From: Eutreptiella sp. 'Long Island Sound 2002'
Lineage: Eukaryota; Euglenozoa; Euglenophyceae; Eutreptiales; Eutreptiaceae
DNA length: 64,000 nucleotides
Direction: 5' to 3'
Assembly: GCA_964036045.1 (NCBI GenBank)
Contig: OZ038397.1
Location: forward strand, 27,621,640-27,685,639
Below, one piece after another: positions 43,140 to 56,200 of the stretch (the stretch's first letter is position 1; each line of letters begins with the position of its first letter). Both the position numbers and the translations under genes were made by a program. The notes beneath the pieces are model-generated. The model was not told the origin of the DNA and ran no database searches. It saw only the letters and a program-made list of their open reading frames with translations.

Positions 43140-44467
43140 CCACGACTTTGGCGGGTGTGCCTTTTTTAAGGTTCATAAAACGATTCGATGGGAGCACCCA
43201 TGGGCAAAATGAAGCTTGCAGTCCAATCCCGAACGCTTCCCAGCCACCATTAACCTTATACATGCGTCTTCCCAAAAGTGGATGACCACAATTTCGCCAA
43301 GCCACTGAACGGCTTTCAATGAATGGGGGCCCCAAGGAATAGATGTCACGCATCATTCTACTAGATACTCGCACATGTGGTTTCGAATGTCAGCCCTTAA
43401 CGTGGGCACAAGTTCAGCTGTTGAGGCAAGGCATAGAATGCTGGTTGAGCGGTAAAGCTTGGATACGGACCAATGGCTCGCAGCACATCACTTTGACCTC
43501 ACATTTGTAATCCATTTATGGCCCTCCTGCTTTCCTTGCAAGTGGCGGGTACTCGCAATGAAAGTAAAGACGGCTCAATGTGCTCACCGTGGGGATTGTT
43601 TGGGGGCCAGTTTATTGGGCGGGTTCCGGTCAGTGGGGGGGAGGGGGAGGGGGGGGGCTCTAGCCGCCCAGCCACCCAGCCGCCCGGCCACCCAGCCACC
43701 CAGCCACCCAGCCACCCAGCCACCGAGCTAGCCACCTTGTCACCTAGCCACCCAACCGTCTAGCCACCATATTGTGTTGGGCCTTGCATTTTTGCGCTTT
43801 GCCTCTTTGCCTTTGCTCTCAAGATTACATGATGATGATGTGTCTGTGCAGCAAGTATTGGTACAATTTCCATGCACCTACGTTTGTCATGTTTGTGTAA
43901 TTAGGTAAATAGGTAATTGGGTAATTAGGTAATTAGTTTAATTAGTTGCATTATGCATCGGGATGTGGTTATGGGATGTTTGGTCCAGTTGCACAATCAC
44001 CAACACAACTGCCGTTGCAGTGTGTTTTAGCGTCCCCGTGTCCAACTAAGGTCGGCAAGCATGCATGGAGCTGCCCCAGTGCATGTGTTTTTTAGATAGG
44101 AAAAATGTGTGAACTTGTTGGCATCTTTGCACAACAAATTCACATGCGTCGACAGGACCGGGGGTGTAGAATGGCCGAGCCCCATGGCGCGTTGGGGTTT
44201 AAAGACGGGACGCGCCAGCACTCGCAAACCAGCCTTACTGGCACTGTATGTACGGTATGGTATAGAGAGGCCAAAACATTTTTCCGCGGTTGGTGCATAA
44301 TTAGGCGTCTGTTTCAATTAGGCGTTCGGTTTAATGAGTAGTGCATGCTGCATGCTAACAAGGTCTATTCCGTGCAATGTCCATCTTTGTGCCGTGTTAT
44401 CCACCTTTTTCTTAATTTTTTCCACGTCATTTTGATTGGTCCCATTTTAGGTTTTTCTATCGAATGA
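43140..44467. other. Intergenic with 8-bp repeat, no gene supported
   Basis: 43673-43740 is a CCCAGCCA repeat (8-bp period). 43905-43945 is a TAATTAGG-type repeat. A 78-codon frame at 44105-44341 has no recognisable domain. CCCATTTTAG at about 44442-44451 could be an acceptor for the following frame. Confidence 0.4.
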
Positions 44468-46300
44468 GTGATAACTTGTCATTTGCCCACGTACGAGCAT
44501 GATGATGACATGGGGGAGTTGATATGTAAAAAGCATAAGACTGCGGTGGTGGTACAGAGCTACTCCAAGCTGATTGGCAGGTGTCTGCGATTGCTTGTCA
44601 ATGAGATGTACATTACATTAGACAGCCTGGCGCTGCCGGTCATGCTGGGGGTGAGGGACCTTGTACAGGCAGTGCGCAGCATACAGCCAAATAGAACACA
44701 GCTCTACCCCTGCGAGGCGGATATTGACGACATGTACTGGGAACTAGACAAAAAGAAGTGTATATCCTCCATTGAATTATCGATCTCAAATGTGTGCCAG
44801 ACGCGGCGTGAGAAGCAGTCTGACCTGAGGTTTTCCCTGCACCGATCAGGCGATAAGTCCCTTGACAGGTTGGGATCCGCAGCGTCCGACGAGTTTCGGG
44901 TTTTGACTGTCACCGAGGTCCTCAAATTCGTGAATTGGGACCTATTTTCCAACACAGTTGTAGCCTATGGCAGATTGGTGCTCCAACAAGGGATTAAGGG
45001 TGTCCCCATTGGAGGACACGTGGCAGGACACTGTGCTGAGATTTGGGCGGCAATCTCTAAGCACGACATGTTTGCGAGTGAGTCTGAGGTGAGAGAGGAG
45101 AGACAGCACGGGTGGCAGCGAAAGGTGGATGCCCTTCAGATCCCTGGCGGCCCGCAGGTTGTCCTCCCGGGAGCAGAGCCCTTCCACTGTCAGGCAGAGC
45201 TCCAGGACAAACACCTGCTAGGCAATATCTGGGCAGCCAAAGACAGACCGAAAGCGAACGTACACAGTGTACGGACATCAGGGCTACATGGGTGGTGGGC
45301 GCCATCGGACAAACTGCTGGCGTGGATCACACTGCATGACACGGACGTCCCAGTTCTCGGGATAACACCATGGGATTCGGCGCCGGGTGGGCGAGTGCAG
45401 CACATACTGAGACACACACCACGACGGGATAAGGAACGTGTGCGGGATTTCCTGTCACAGTTCTCCCCACCCGAGTTTGTGCTTGCAGAGTTGGGTGTAT
45501 CCCCACACCCCCCGGAGTTGGTTATCCCATGCGTCATGATGGCACGATTCCGTGACAACATATATGTATTCCTGATCAATGTTCCGCCTGAGTGGCATGA
45601 GTCCCTGTTGCATATTGTCATGAGCATGTTGCAGTGCATGTACCAAGTACTACTGAAATGGGAACAGCATGGAGACACCATCCAATGGTGCGAGATGTCT
45701 ATACTAGGAGGGTCTAGGAGGGTCTGACCTACGGTTGCTGCGGAAAGGTATTGTACTGAGCCTAGACGATGTCGACCCGTCCCAGGGTGAATGGGACAGA
45801 TGGCTTCCAGCATCGGCTGCCAATGCAGGCAAAGTGATGAAGGGCCAGATGCCTGCACTAACACAAAAGAGCCTGTGGGGGGCTCTCACCTGGCGTGATG
45901 TACGCGACAATCTAAGGTCCCTGTTCTGGGGTCTGGGTTTTGTAGCCTACTCCACAGCGTGGTGGAAGCCAGCCGCCAATCGGTTCTTCAATAGCTAGGG
46001 CCTGAGAGAGCATTTCCCAGAAGCCCTAGTCGATGCCTGGTACAAATAGGGGCGCGACGTTGGCGCCCTACACAGAGGCCAGGCAGCAGGACAGGCCGCG
46101 GCGGAGGAGTAGGTGGGTGGGAGGAGGGTGCCAGACCCACGGGACATATGGCAAGATCATGTGCGCAGTCGACAGTGGACAGATTTACTGATAGATGATC
46201 TATTTTGGTATGAAATAACGGAGACATGGGTGACACCTGCACTGTGCAGCAGGTGGGCAAACAAGCAGAAATGGGCAGGGCGACAGTAAACAATGCAGGG
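44468..46300 (+). pseudogene. Reverse-transcriptase-like protein, frameshifted relic
   Basis: A 419-codon frame (44468-45727; first ATG 44510) has RT-like motifs. Motif A is EADIDDMYWEL (Asp85), motif B is QGIKGVPIGGHVAGHCAE (178-190), and motif C is VMMARFRDNIYVFL, with Arg-Asp-Asn where Asp-Asp is usual. About 175 residues separate B and C, far more than in typical RTs, implying an inserted domain. A 10-bp tandem duplication (CTAGGAGGGT at 45704-45713 and 45714-45723) shifts the frame. The downstream frame continues to 45998 with LLRKGIVLSLDDVDPSQGEW. Further stops at 45998 and near 46048 and 46110 interrupt sequence still readable to about 46300. The element was an RT-bearing retroelement or a domesticated derivative. 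RT identity is by motif order only. Confidence 0.6.
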
Positions 46301-46593
46301 TGGGCAAAAATGTTTTATGGCGGCATGGGTCAGGGACAGGGGTCTGACGGGGCTAGAGGAGAGGATGCAGGGCACCAGAGTGTGAGTGTGTGGGTGCGAG
46401 GCACGATGCAGGCACAGCAGACCCGCACATAAGACCAGGCCTTGACCCACACCCAGTCCGGCCCAGCAAGCGCACAGTGCACTGTATTTGTGACTGCAGC
46501 CTGTTCGGAAATGCATTTCTACTGAAGACGCTTTGTTTGTGATTGCTTCGTCTTTCCCCTAACTCTCCCTGAGATAAGAAAGAGCAGAAGCGA

Positions 46594-46875
46594 GTGCCAA
46601 CCAATTTTATTTTTGATCAAATGCTCACGTACCGCGACCCGGAGGACAACCGGCTCCGTATGGCCATTTCTATTTTTCAAAAGCGAACAAAGGAGACAAG
46701 GTTTAACACCGCAGTTCGCTGTCTCCGGTTGCGGGAGGAAAAAAAGGATGGGTCTTCGGTGCTTCAGTGGGATGGGGGTAATATCCTTGTTCCTTATTGT
46801 TCGGTTGAAAAGGAAATTATCCCCCATTCCATGGATGGGAGAGGGTACTATGTTGTTGATGTTGAGACGTATTAG
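46594..46875 (+). CDS. Small unrecognised frame, possible exon
   Basis: The frame opens with GTG; the first ATG is at 46621. It reads FDQMLTYRDPEDNRLRMAIS and so on to TAG, about 85 residues with a natural composition. It may be part of the preceding retroelement or an isolated exon. The overlapping 187-codon minus frame (46519-47079) looks like its shadow. Confidence 0.25.
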   Translation: MPTNFIFDQMLTYRDPEDNRLRMAISIFQKRTKETRFNTAVRCLRLREEKKDGSSVLQWDGGNILVPYCSVEKEIIPHSMDGRGYYVVDVETY

Positions 46876-46939
46876 GAGGTCACTGCTGATGACGAGGGCC
46901 TGGTGTATGGAGATGACGAGGAGGAGGGCACTGTGGTAG

Positions 46940-49535
46940 AGGCATAGCCATAGTCCCATATTGGCACCCACTTCTGTCACGATATATATTTTTTCACCCC
47001 AATGTGGTGTTAATTTTTGTTTCCCCAATAATGAGGACTGCCATTCTGCCTCCAGTTGTGCAGGGAGTCCTTTGCTCACTTTTCTCTATTTCACTTTCGC
47101 ATGGTAGCCCGTTGTTTGGGGCTCCTCTCACAACAATGCGATATGAGACATTGATGATTGTCTTTGCATTATGTCTATGCCACATTGTGTGTCTTCAGCT
47201 GCACGTGATATTGAGCATGGGAGGGAGGGGGGTCATTTCGCACTTCAAAAGAGGCCACACAACCTAGTAGCCCCAAATGCAGTAGCACATATAGCCACAA
47301 GTCAAAAGGGGATGGCTTGCACCCCTAGGGACCCCAAGTGTGGCCAGTTTTTCTTCGTTTTCCTTGATTTTGGCCAAATTTCCCCCCCAGCCATTTTTGG
47401 CCAGCCGTGGCCAGCCACCTGGGGGGGGGGGGGGGGTCCAACCCGCCCAGCCGCGGCTAGCCGCGGCTAGGAACACCCCCATTGGCTGTCGGGCAATCCG
47501 AGTGCAAACATCCCGCTTGCAATGAGCATGTGCATGTAGCCTTTGACGCGCATTAAGTGGGGCAAAAGGAAGGGCCTCTACTCAGAGGCATGCCAAGTTC
47601 ATAGAGATGCGTCCTTGTTGTGCTCTGCTGTCTCCAGGGACATAGCCAAAAATGAATGTTCTGTTTTGCACTGCACCTTACTTCCCAGTCGTGCACGAAC
47701 AATGTGACGTGCACAACACAGCAACCGGACCTAAGTGAGAATAGGGAATCTGGGACCTGAGAATCTCAACAGAGGGATGCATGGGTGGCATAACCACGCA
47801 GAGGTATGGCAGCAGTGTGCTGTCAAGGATGACGAGGCCGTTTTAGGCTGTTACTTCGGTTGCATTTCAACACGTGGCATGGGAACAATGTTGCAATTAG
47901 CATCAGCATATCTTTAGTGGAGAACCGGGTATGGGCTGTCCGCCTGGACGCACCTGGCCAAGGGTGAGGGCCGTTGCCTTCCTCTGTGTGGACCTGACAC
48001 AAAGCAGTGAAACAGGGGCAGCCATTGGCACAATGTACCAAGGGAAAGGAAGGGAGTGTGGGGAGGTGAGGATAGGCAAGACCGGTAGATCAAGCGCACA
48101 AGGAGGTGAGAGGCAGAGGGGCACCGCTACCTACGGAGGGAAAGGGTGCAATGAAAGGGCAAGGGGAAGTGGCGAGGGCCAATTGGTGCCGCCAGCGTCA
48201 GACAACAATCCACCAGGCGTCATGGCAACCCCCTAACCCACCCCATCTACGCCATTGGGAGGAGCAGGTTTCAATGGTCCATACGTCACCCCCGCTGGTT
48301 TGGTGCCTTTGCTGGTTTGTTTGTCCTGGAATGCCCCATTTTATTACACTCAGGGTGAATGGGGACCGGGTTTTGCCACTCCAGTTGTGCATATTCAAAA
48401 TGCTCATGCACATGAAACGGGGAACTCAAAAATGCCCCCAAAACGCCCTATTGTATTTTCGCTCCTGGTTAATGGGGAACAGGCCACCTATTGTTTTTAC
48501 ATTCAAAATGCTCCTTTGAAACAGGGAATTCAAAAATGCCCTCAAACCGGATCTACTTCTCGCCCCACGCGGAAAGGAAAGGAATGTAGGAAGGCAAGGA
48601 TAGGCAGGACTGGTAGACAAAGGTAAATAAAGAACTCGGTGGTGAGAGGCCAATGGGTATGGCTGCTTACGGAGGGATAGGCTTCAAGGAAAGGACAAAG
48701 GTAAGCAGGGAGCTTCAGAAAGCAACCCACACAGGCGTCATGCCAAACCTCCGCCTCCAGGTAACGCCACCAACTGCCAGGAGAGTAGCACCATCTCAAG
48801 GCTTTGTCCCAACCACCCGCCCCCTCCAGACCCTTCTTTGCTTCGCTAACCATTTAGGCCTTCACCCCCCCCAAAGGGAGAGGGAGGGCACAAATTGGTG
48901 AGAGGCCAATGGGCGCCGCCGCATATGGAGGGAATGGGTTCAAGGAAAGGGCAAGGGTAAGTGGCGAGAGGCCAGCTGCTGCCTAGGCCATGCCCAGTGC
49001 ACCGTTGCTCTAGAAGTATTCTGTGTTCCGTACAAAGCCCGGATTCGCAGTGTAGTGTAGTGTGAATTTGTTGTTTCACTAATTGCCACTTCCCATTTGA
49101 ACAATTATCATGACGATGTGGGATGCCGTAAGTGTGCACAGCAACATATTTTTCTCGCAAATTGTCTCCCCCCGTCCATTGAGCATTGAGGGCCACCCAC
49201 ATGGGCCCATCACTCGAGATGTTTGAATGTGCTCTGTGGTCCTGAGTGCATCCAACAGGTTTCAGCCACCGTTTAAGTAGCTACCGTTACCATGGAACGC
49301 ATGGGTTCATTTGTGCAACTGCTATGAAGTCCTGCCTGACGGGCTTGCAATCTGGAAGCAAAAACGAAAGAAAGACAGACCGTAGCTAACATAGTCGAGT
49401 TATATTGCACCAGGTGCACTGAAGGCACACTCCCTGCTGAGTGTTCCATGATATGTGAGGCTGTACCGCATGCATGTCTGCACTTTTTGAAGCCCTGTTT
49501 GTTGCATCCACTCATGCCTTTCAGTGACGTTAGCA
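46940..49535. other. Intergenic with dispersed repeat E copies, no gene supported
   Basis: 47945-48235 is a near full-length repeat E copy (CACCTGGCCAAGGGTGAGGG to GGCGTCATGGCAACCCCC). Shorter pieces with GTGAGAGGCCAATGGG lie at 48636-48750 and 48898-48990. A G18 run is at 47420-47437. 48330-48540 has internal repeats around AATGCTC and TCAAAAATGCCC. TTTCAG at 49518-49523 could be the acceptor of a 5' untranslated intron for the next gene. Confidence 0.55.
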
Positions 49536-50438
49536 ATGACCCAGTTTGTATGCCTGCCTGGTGATGTGCTTGAACTCATTGCTGACTTTATGGCCACCTC
49601 AACTCTCAGCCATGTGAATCGTGCTGCGTGGTATGCCGCCCATGGCCGCTACCTCCACGTCCGCCACGTGCGTCCATCAGAAGTGCCAAAGGTGGTCTGT
49701 GCTGCACCAGCTCTGCGCATCTTGAGACTGGACCTCAGGCACCGCGATGTGTCTGCCCTCGTGGCTCACCGCCTTGTGCAGGGGCTGCAGGGTGCCACTC
49801 AGTTGCACAATTTGGTGCTTTGGCTGCAGTGGAGCACGTTAGGGACTGCGGGTGTTGCAGCACTTGGGCAGCTGCGAAGCGTTCCATGCTTGCAGAGCCT
49901 TACAATGCATCTGGGAAACAACAACTTAACGGCTGCGGACATGCCCTCGCTTGCATTGCTCTGTGGGGCCCCACGTTTGCAAGAGCTGACAGTTGATCTG
50001 CGCGAGAACTGCATCGAAGCTGAGGGTGCAGAATCACTTGCAGGGCTGTGGTCTACTCCTGTGCTCAAAAGTCTCACCCTTGACGTCCGCCACAACCACC
50101 TGGGGCCACTGGGTGCAAAAGCGCTCATGGGACTTCGGAGATCACCAACATTAAGCAGATTATGCCTGCACCTGGAGGGCAACAATCTGGGGCGTGAGGG
50201 TGCTCAGTGTTTGGGGATGCTGGGTGGGGCGTCATGCTTGCGGGACCTGCAACTGTGGCTCGGCCGCAACAACATGGATGCGGGTAGTGCGGCAGGGCTG
50301 GTTGGATTGTGTGAGTGCCCACTACAGCAGCTGCTGTTGGACGTGCGGGACAATCCTTTGGGACCACAGGATAGTGCTGTGTTGGCCACAATTAAGGGTC
50401 AGATGGAGGGCACATGCAAGGTGACATACGTCGGGTGA
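49536..50438 (+). CDS. F-box-like leucine-rich repeat protein (intronless)
   Basis: 300 residues from ATG 49536 to TGA. Residues 4-30 (CLPGDVLELIADFMATSTL, then HVNRAAW) match the F-box pattern LP-x-DVL-x-x-I. From about residue 60 there are six or so ~32-residue repeats of the ribonuclease-inhibitor type, each with L-x-L-x-L-x-x-N-x-LG-x-x-GA-x-x-L. Examples are LDVRHNHLGPLGAKAL and LHLEGNNLGREGAQCL. F-box/LRR proteins select substrates for SCF ubiquitin ligases. With a short F-box this could instead be a plain LRR scaffold. The in-frame GTG 12 bases upstream is not a likely eukaryotic start. Confidence 0.8.
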   Translation: MTQFVCLPGDVLELIADFMATSTLSHVNRAAWYAAHGRYLHVRHVRPSEVPKVVCAAPALRILRLDLRHRDVSALVAHRLVQGLQGATQLHNLVLWLQWSTLGTAGVAALGQLRSVPCLQSLTMHLGNNNLTAADMPSLALLCGAPRLQELTVDLRENCIEAEGAESLAGLWSTPVLKSLTLDVRHNHLGPLGAKALMGLRRSPTLSRLCLHLEGNNLGREGAQCLGMLGGASCLRDLQLWLGRNNMDAGSAAGLVGLCECPLQQLLLDVRDNPLGPQDSAVLATIKGQMEGTCKVTYVG

Positions 50439-53045
50439 AACGAAGAGGGGATTGATGGGTGGGTGGAGAAATCCTGGCCCCACTTAGGCTGAGTACGGAG
50501 ACCGCATACTGAGGCCATGCACAAAGTGTGTGCACCATGCAAAAGCATGTGGATTCACCGTTGCTTGTGGGATGGAAGGGTTGGGATCCGTGGCAAAATC
50601 ACTTGCAGAGAAAAGGATGACTCAGCCTGAGTTTTCTGACATTTGGCATGCCGTTGGCATGCGAGGGCTAGCCCTCGCCACTCTGATGGACTACTGCCAG
50701 CGGATGCAGTCTGTTATCGCAACAGGCCTTCAGAACGCGCACTACGCTGATGGGTATCACTGGTGTGCTTGAACCCCTGGGCCCTGCATTACAAAGTCGT
50801 TGGTGAGCCTCGCGATCTGCATTGAGCCGAGCTCTTAAGGCCGTGTGGTGAAAATGGGCCACCGTAGATCATGGGGTACGATTGCCTACTTAACAAAAGG
50901 GCCCATAGATACCAGTAGGGGGGCCTAATTGGGGCTTAGTGGCTCCTATGGGATGAGATGCAGTCAGTTTTGTCATGAAATGATGACCGGATGCTGGCCC
51001 ATCCCAGGGGTCGTCAGGGCCCCCCAAAATTGCCATGTTGTAGCCAACCCATGCCGGCTTGAAATCGGCTGTGCCGGTGGAGTGTTAATGGGAAAGGGGT
51101 GATCTGAAGTACCTGGGGATAGGACTCTGGGACCTCGCCATCCGTCGATGGGTTCACCTAGCAGGAAAAAATTGACTTGGACCTGGGTATCGATCCTGGG
51201 ACCTTGGACCTGTGTATCGACCCATGACCATGAGCACTGCTACCCAAGCCTATATACTGCCGATTCCATGCTGTACAGCGGTGCCCAAGGCGAGTGCCAT
51301 TGACCCTGCAGCCTATTGTCACCGTTTAGGACAAAGCTCACAACCACATGAGGATTCCAAAAGCACACTGAAGCCCAGCCCTCGAATCACCTGCAGTCGG
51401 GACATCCATCGGCTGCCTTTCAGACACAATTTGTTTTGCACATTGAGAATTCCTATGCCTGTGGCTGCTATTCCCATTCGGTCTCCGCATTGGCACAGCC
51501 ACCTGTTATCACCGGGGAACATACTTGCCAGTGCCTCTGACATAGGACCGGCACCACCATCCACTGAATTTAACCGTCTCTAGGTGGCGTCTGCTGCCCG
51601 GCCCAGAACTGTTGCCCCCAGGTACTCTGCCCATGTCTCGAATACGTTGCTGGCAAACTCCAGCAAAACTTTGGCCTCGAGAGTACCCGACCCATCCACC
51701 ATAACAGCAAAACAAACAACAGACTGGGCAATGTACGGTGTGCACACCTGTACACCTTGCCTACATGGCTCACGACTGGGTATCACTTTTTTAACAACTT
51801 GAACTTTTTGTCGCCGTCTGTTGTCTGTTGTCTGTTGGCATGGGCCCAGCCAGATGCAAAACCCACAAGGAGACGGTGGACTGCCTGTTGCAACATTTTT
51901 CAACTAAACACTTCGATTGCAGGGATTTCGCATCAATTTTGACCTCCCCCCCCCCCCCCCACACATGAATCCCGCATGCATCAAGTTGCAATCCAGCGGG
52001 AATCATGGGTGCGCCACAACGGGCCTGGTGTTGCCTGGATTTTTTTTAAGTGTGTGAATTTTTCCCAGGCTGGGGAATGGAGGGAGTCTTCGCCCCTGGG
52101 TCGGGGGTGTTGGCATTTCAAGAATATTGCAGGAATGTCCCGAAGCTTTCCCTCTTCTGACCATTCTCTTCATCCCGAGGAATATGACGAGGTGTTTCCC
52201 AAGGAAACATCGGCCATATCAAGCCAATGATTCCTTCCTCATCCGGAATGCGACACGCAGTGAGTATTGCAGACATGTGATCCGGCCACACAGTGGATTG
52301 ACACCCAACCACCATCTTGGGTTGACTTCAATGGGCCTGAGCGGCCATTCGAGAATGCCGTGATGCCGTGGAGCAGTTCCGAGTGCTGAAATGGATCCGT
52401 GGCACGGCATCGACACGGTAAATACATACATACATACATATATATATATATATTTATGTCCTGAGCTTCTATCCACATTGACTGTGTGTGGTGAGTCGAC
52501 CTGGTCATATACTGCATTCGAACTGATGCGGCTCAACTGATGACACACCCTTTGTCTTCTGCTTTGCTCTAATGCAATTCTGCTGTTATTCATTTCCTGG
52601 ATGCTTTTACTCCACTGCGCCAAATGCCCCTCCAAAACTCAACACCCCCAGGGGGGTCCCCGTCTGACTCCCCCTCTGGCGAGGAATTCTGCCCCCGCCC
52701 CCTTCCCTCCTTCAGGGGTCACCTGTCTGTACATGGGGCTAATGGACACAATTTCTCAAGAGGTAGGATTCTACCAATGCTCCCCCGTTTTCTTTTAGGT
52801 ATCTTGCAATTTGACATGCGCCAGCCCATCAAACAAAGTGGCATGCCCGCGTTGCTCGGAATTTTGCAATTTTGCAACATGATATTCTTGCAATCACAGA
52901 CTCCATATTTTAACTAAAATCAGAAATAAACTACATAAAGCATTTTTCCTCGTGAAAGAAGCTTCCAAATCAAAATGGCTTGGGTTGTGTATTTGAGGTA
53001 TGCACAGTTTTGATCCTTCCCCGGATTGGGACCCCAAGGGAACAG
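50439..53045. other. Intergenic, no gene supported
   Basis: A frame at 50530-50772 (LAEKRMTQPEFSDIWHAVGM) has protein-like composition but starts from GTG and has no recognisable domain. Others are a C16 run at 51946-51961, a CATA/TA microsatellite at 52424-52452, and 52609-52700, which resembles 59575-59690. Confidence 0.4.
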
Positions 53046-53260
53046 GGTTTATGTAGCCATTTCCTTTTCCTCCGATGCAGCACGGGTTACTTGGCCAACA
53101 CTGGGTGGTCTCGGAATATAGCAGGGGTTACACAGCCATTACCATTGAGTCGTCCGTGAGATGATAGGGGTTACGTAGCCAAACCCCCCACAAAAAAAAG
53201 CTGGGGTTACACAGCCAACATTGAGTGGTCCCCGACGACAATTGGGGTTAGGTGGTGGTT
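53046..53260 (+). repeat. ~40-bp imperfect minisatellite
   Basis: About six units, each with GGGGTTACACAGCCAA or a close variant followed by an ATTGAGTGGTCCCCGA-like part. Starts near 53046, 53084, 53123, 53168, 53203 and 53245. Confidence 0.7.
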
Positions 53261-56200
53261 CCCAGGAAGACACCGGGAATCCTACTCAAGCATTGCGCAT
53301 TTGCGGTTGAAAATATACTTAGGCTTTTATCACAGTCAGTGCCCCTCAGGTTTTGTGTGTTCGCATTGGGCAGTCCTCAAGATTTGTGCATTTGTAACCT
53401 CCACTACTCAGGATTTGTGCAAGCTCAGTCAACATTTCTCATCCTTTGTGCATTTGAACTCACCACTAGTCGGCCCTTGTGCCTTTGCACTCACTACTAC
53501 TCACAAATCAGCATCAGGCTTTCTGCGTTTCGTGTCTGAAGGTTGTTTGGTGGCAAAGCATGGCACGTGTTCACGAATATTTGAGCCATGTTGGCCAGGG
53601 AATTCGGTGGGCTGACAGGTTGAATTCTTTCTTGCACGGATTTGCCCTTTGGTCAATGTTTCAATGGGATGGGTATGGCATATGGGTAGAAGGCCCCCCC
53701 TGTGATGCCTATGGTGTCCTAGCTTTTGCTGCAGAGTTTGCACGGGTAGGATACCTATGAACCGGATAAGAACAAGAGCCAAACTGTTGAAAGGTAACTT
53801 TGGAGCGCAGTGCATGACAGTGCAGCTGACTCATTTGTGGCCACCTAGCGCAGATACCACCTTGTGTACAATTTGCAAATTTACGACGGAGCCCAAGTGC
53901 AGTGTTACTGCTTTTAGTCCGCTTTGAAAACGAACCTTCAATGGGTCTTTGATCTGAGTTCATGTCATTTCAGCTCGCATCTATCAATGCGAATCAGTCC
54001 ATGTTTTGAACCTAGAAGTTGCTGGTTTTGTTCTTTAATTTGTTTAGCCATCCATTTTTGTTCAAGGTTGTTGTTCCACATGGGCGATGATCCATATTAT
54101 CACGAAGATGGTCGAGCATTTCGCCTTACAGCTGAGTCGAAGCAGGGCCCTGACCTCACAAATTCCAAGAATACCAGCTGGTTGCAGCCCAAGCGTGGAC
54201 AGGTCCCTTCCCTTCCCCCCTTCATGCTTTTCTCCAGAACTACACTTCTACTTGCACAAGGGCCATGGTAGGGGTTTTGAAAGTGAATTGCGCTTATTTA
54301 GCGCGGCGCGGTATGAAACGTCTGATTGCACCAGCTGTGTCAAGCCCGTTTCTCACGCGGCTGCACAAGAGCAGCAATTACCATCCATGCACAGCCCTCG
54401 ATGACTCCCCACTGTAATGCACCTTTCACTCACCCACTCCATCCACACCGCCGAGCTCGGGCCCAGTTTTACTGCGATCTGGGGCTCCTTGCTGCCTCCC
54501 TGTCCCCACTCTCCCCTGTCCCAGATGAGCCTGGCATGAGGGCAGGACCTTGCTGGTCATGGGTCTCCAGGCTTGACGGCCCAGACCGCTTTTGCGATGA
54601 TAGCGCACCCGTTTGAAAATTAAAGAGCAAAGCAGCAGGACCACAGGCGATGGCAGTGCAATGGATCGGCAAGATGGGGTTGCACACGTTTGCATGGGAG
54701 TGCAGGCTCAACCTCCTGAGGCCGAGGGGATGACGCACAGTTGAAATCTCAGTCGGAGTGGTTGGTGGCAGTTACCGCATTTTGTTTCTTGGTGCATCTG
54801 ATGTGCTCTTGCTTCAAAAGAGTGATTTTGTGCAAGCAGATCCCATAGAAGGAGATGTGGACGTGCTGGTGAAAGGTGCTGTAGAGTGAGGCCAAGGAGT
54901 GCTGCTACGCCTGAAGGCCATCTGGTAGGAGGAGCTGTACTGTCAACCACCCGATGCCGATGCACTGACCGACAATGCAAGGGTTAGAGATGGGACTCCC
55001 GAATGTCATTCACGAGAGATACTGATGGTGCACGTCACAAACTCACCAACACATTGTACATTGTGTTGGAGTAAAAGGGCCTGAGCGTGCTTAGGGGCGC
55101 ATCCAACGAAACATGATGGTTGAACTTGAGCGGTTCATTGAATTGTTCATGGCCCAACAGTTTAGCACAATGCAAATTGTCCGAGGTGGAGAGGTAGCCT
55201 GGTTCGTTTTTTAAGGGCGGCACAACCGCAAGACCACTGATAATCAGAAAAAAAACGTCTAGCCCCTCGAGGACAGGTGCCTATGTCGCCAATCGGCCCA
55301 GAGATTGTCTTCCTGTTCCAACCCGCTTGCGGAGCAGCTGTAATATATTGTCAAGGCAGTGTTCTACACCACTTTCTTGCCCACAGAAATCCTTTCATAA
55401 GCACGTATTTTTCAGGCGGTCCTCCCTGACAACTCCAGTTCCAATACAATAGATAACACACATCTACCTACAAAACACACCCCTGCCATCACCGTCCTGC
55501 AACCATCCTTCAATCACCCTCTGCTCTCTTTGACTCCTTTGACTTTGCCTCCCGACCATCCAAGATATCTTGTCAACCCAGGCTGAATGAACGCCCCTCG
55601 AGAAGTACGGTAGGCATGAAAAGGAGATAGTGGCTTCGACAGTTCACAGCTTCTCACTGCCAGTGCTAGCAGGAATCTGCAACCATGACTTTGTCACCAA
55701 GAATGAGACCTTACTGTAAATCGAAAAAGGCCCCCCACATCTGCCCTGAAACATGCGGACACCATGGATATGATTAAGGAAGTTTGGACGCATTGCATGG
55801 GGAAGGTCTAGACTAGTGGCATTCAGCACTTAAGTATGTCAGGCGGTGGGCATACCAATTTGAGTGTGGCCGTCTGCCTCTTAGTACGTTCTTTTTGTGG
55901 CACGGGCAGCAGTGCGAGGATGGCAAATCTCAGGCCGGGTGGGTTCATCTGGCTCGCTGGAGGCCAATGTGCGTCTTTGGGAGGTGTACACGAGGAGTTA
56001 CTCGATTTCTTGCTGGATCTACAGAGGATATCACTCTGCCCCACTCAGGAAACACCAATGGGGAGGTGCATGCACAGCACAGCTACACCTGTGCACATGG
56101 GTAAAAACAGGCGTGATGACACCTATGCCCAGTCTCTCTGTCCCTGAGTTGTGATCAAGTGGTGCTGTTGCCCCTTCGTATGGAGGAGGGCCTTGAGGAG

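Noticed and set aside
46519-47079. 187-codon minus-strand ORF
   Set aside because: Overlaps the more protein-like plus frame 46594-46875, has no domain, and its start and end do not coincide with signals.
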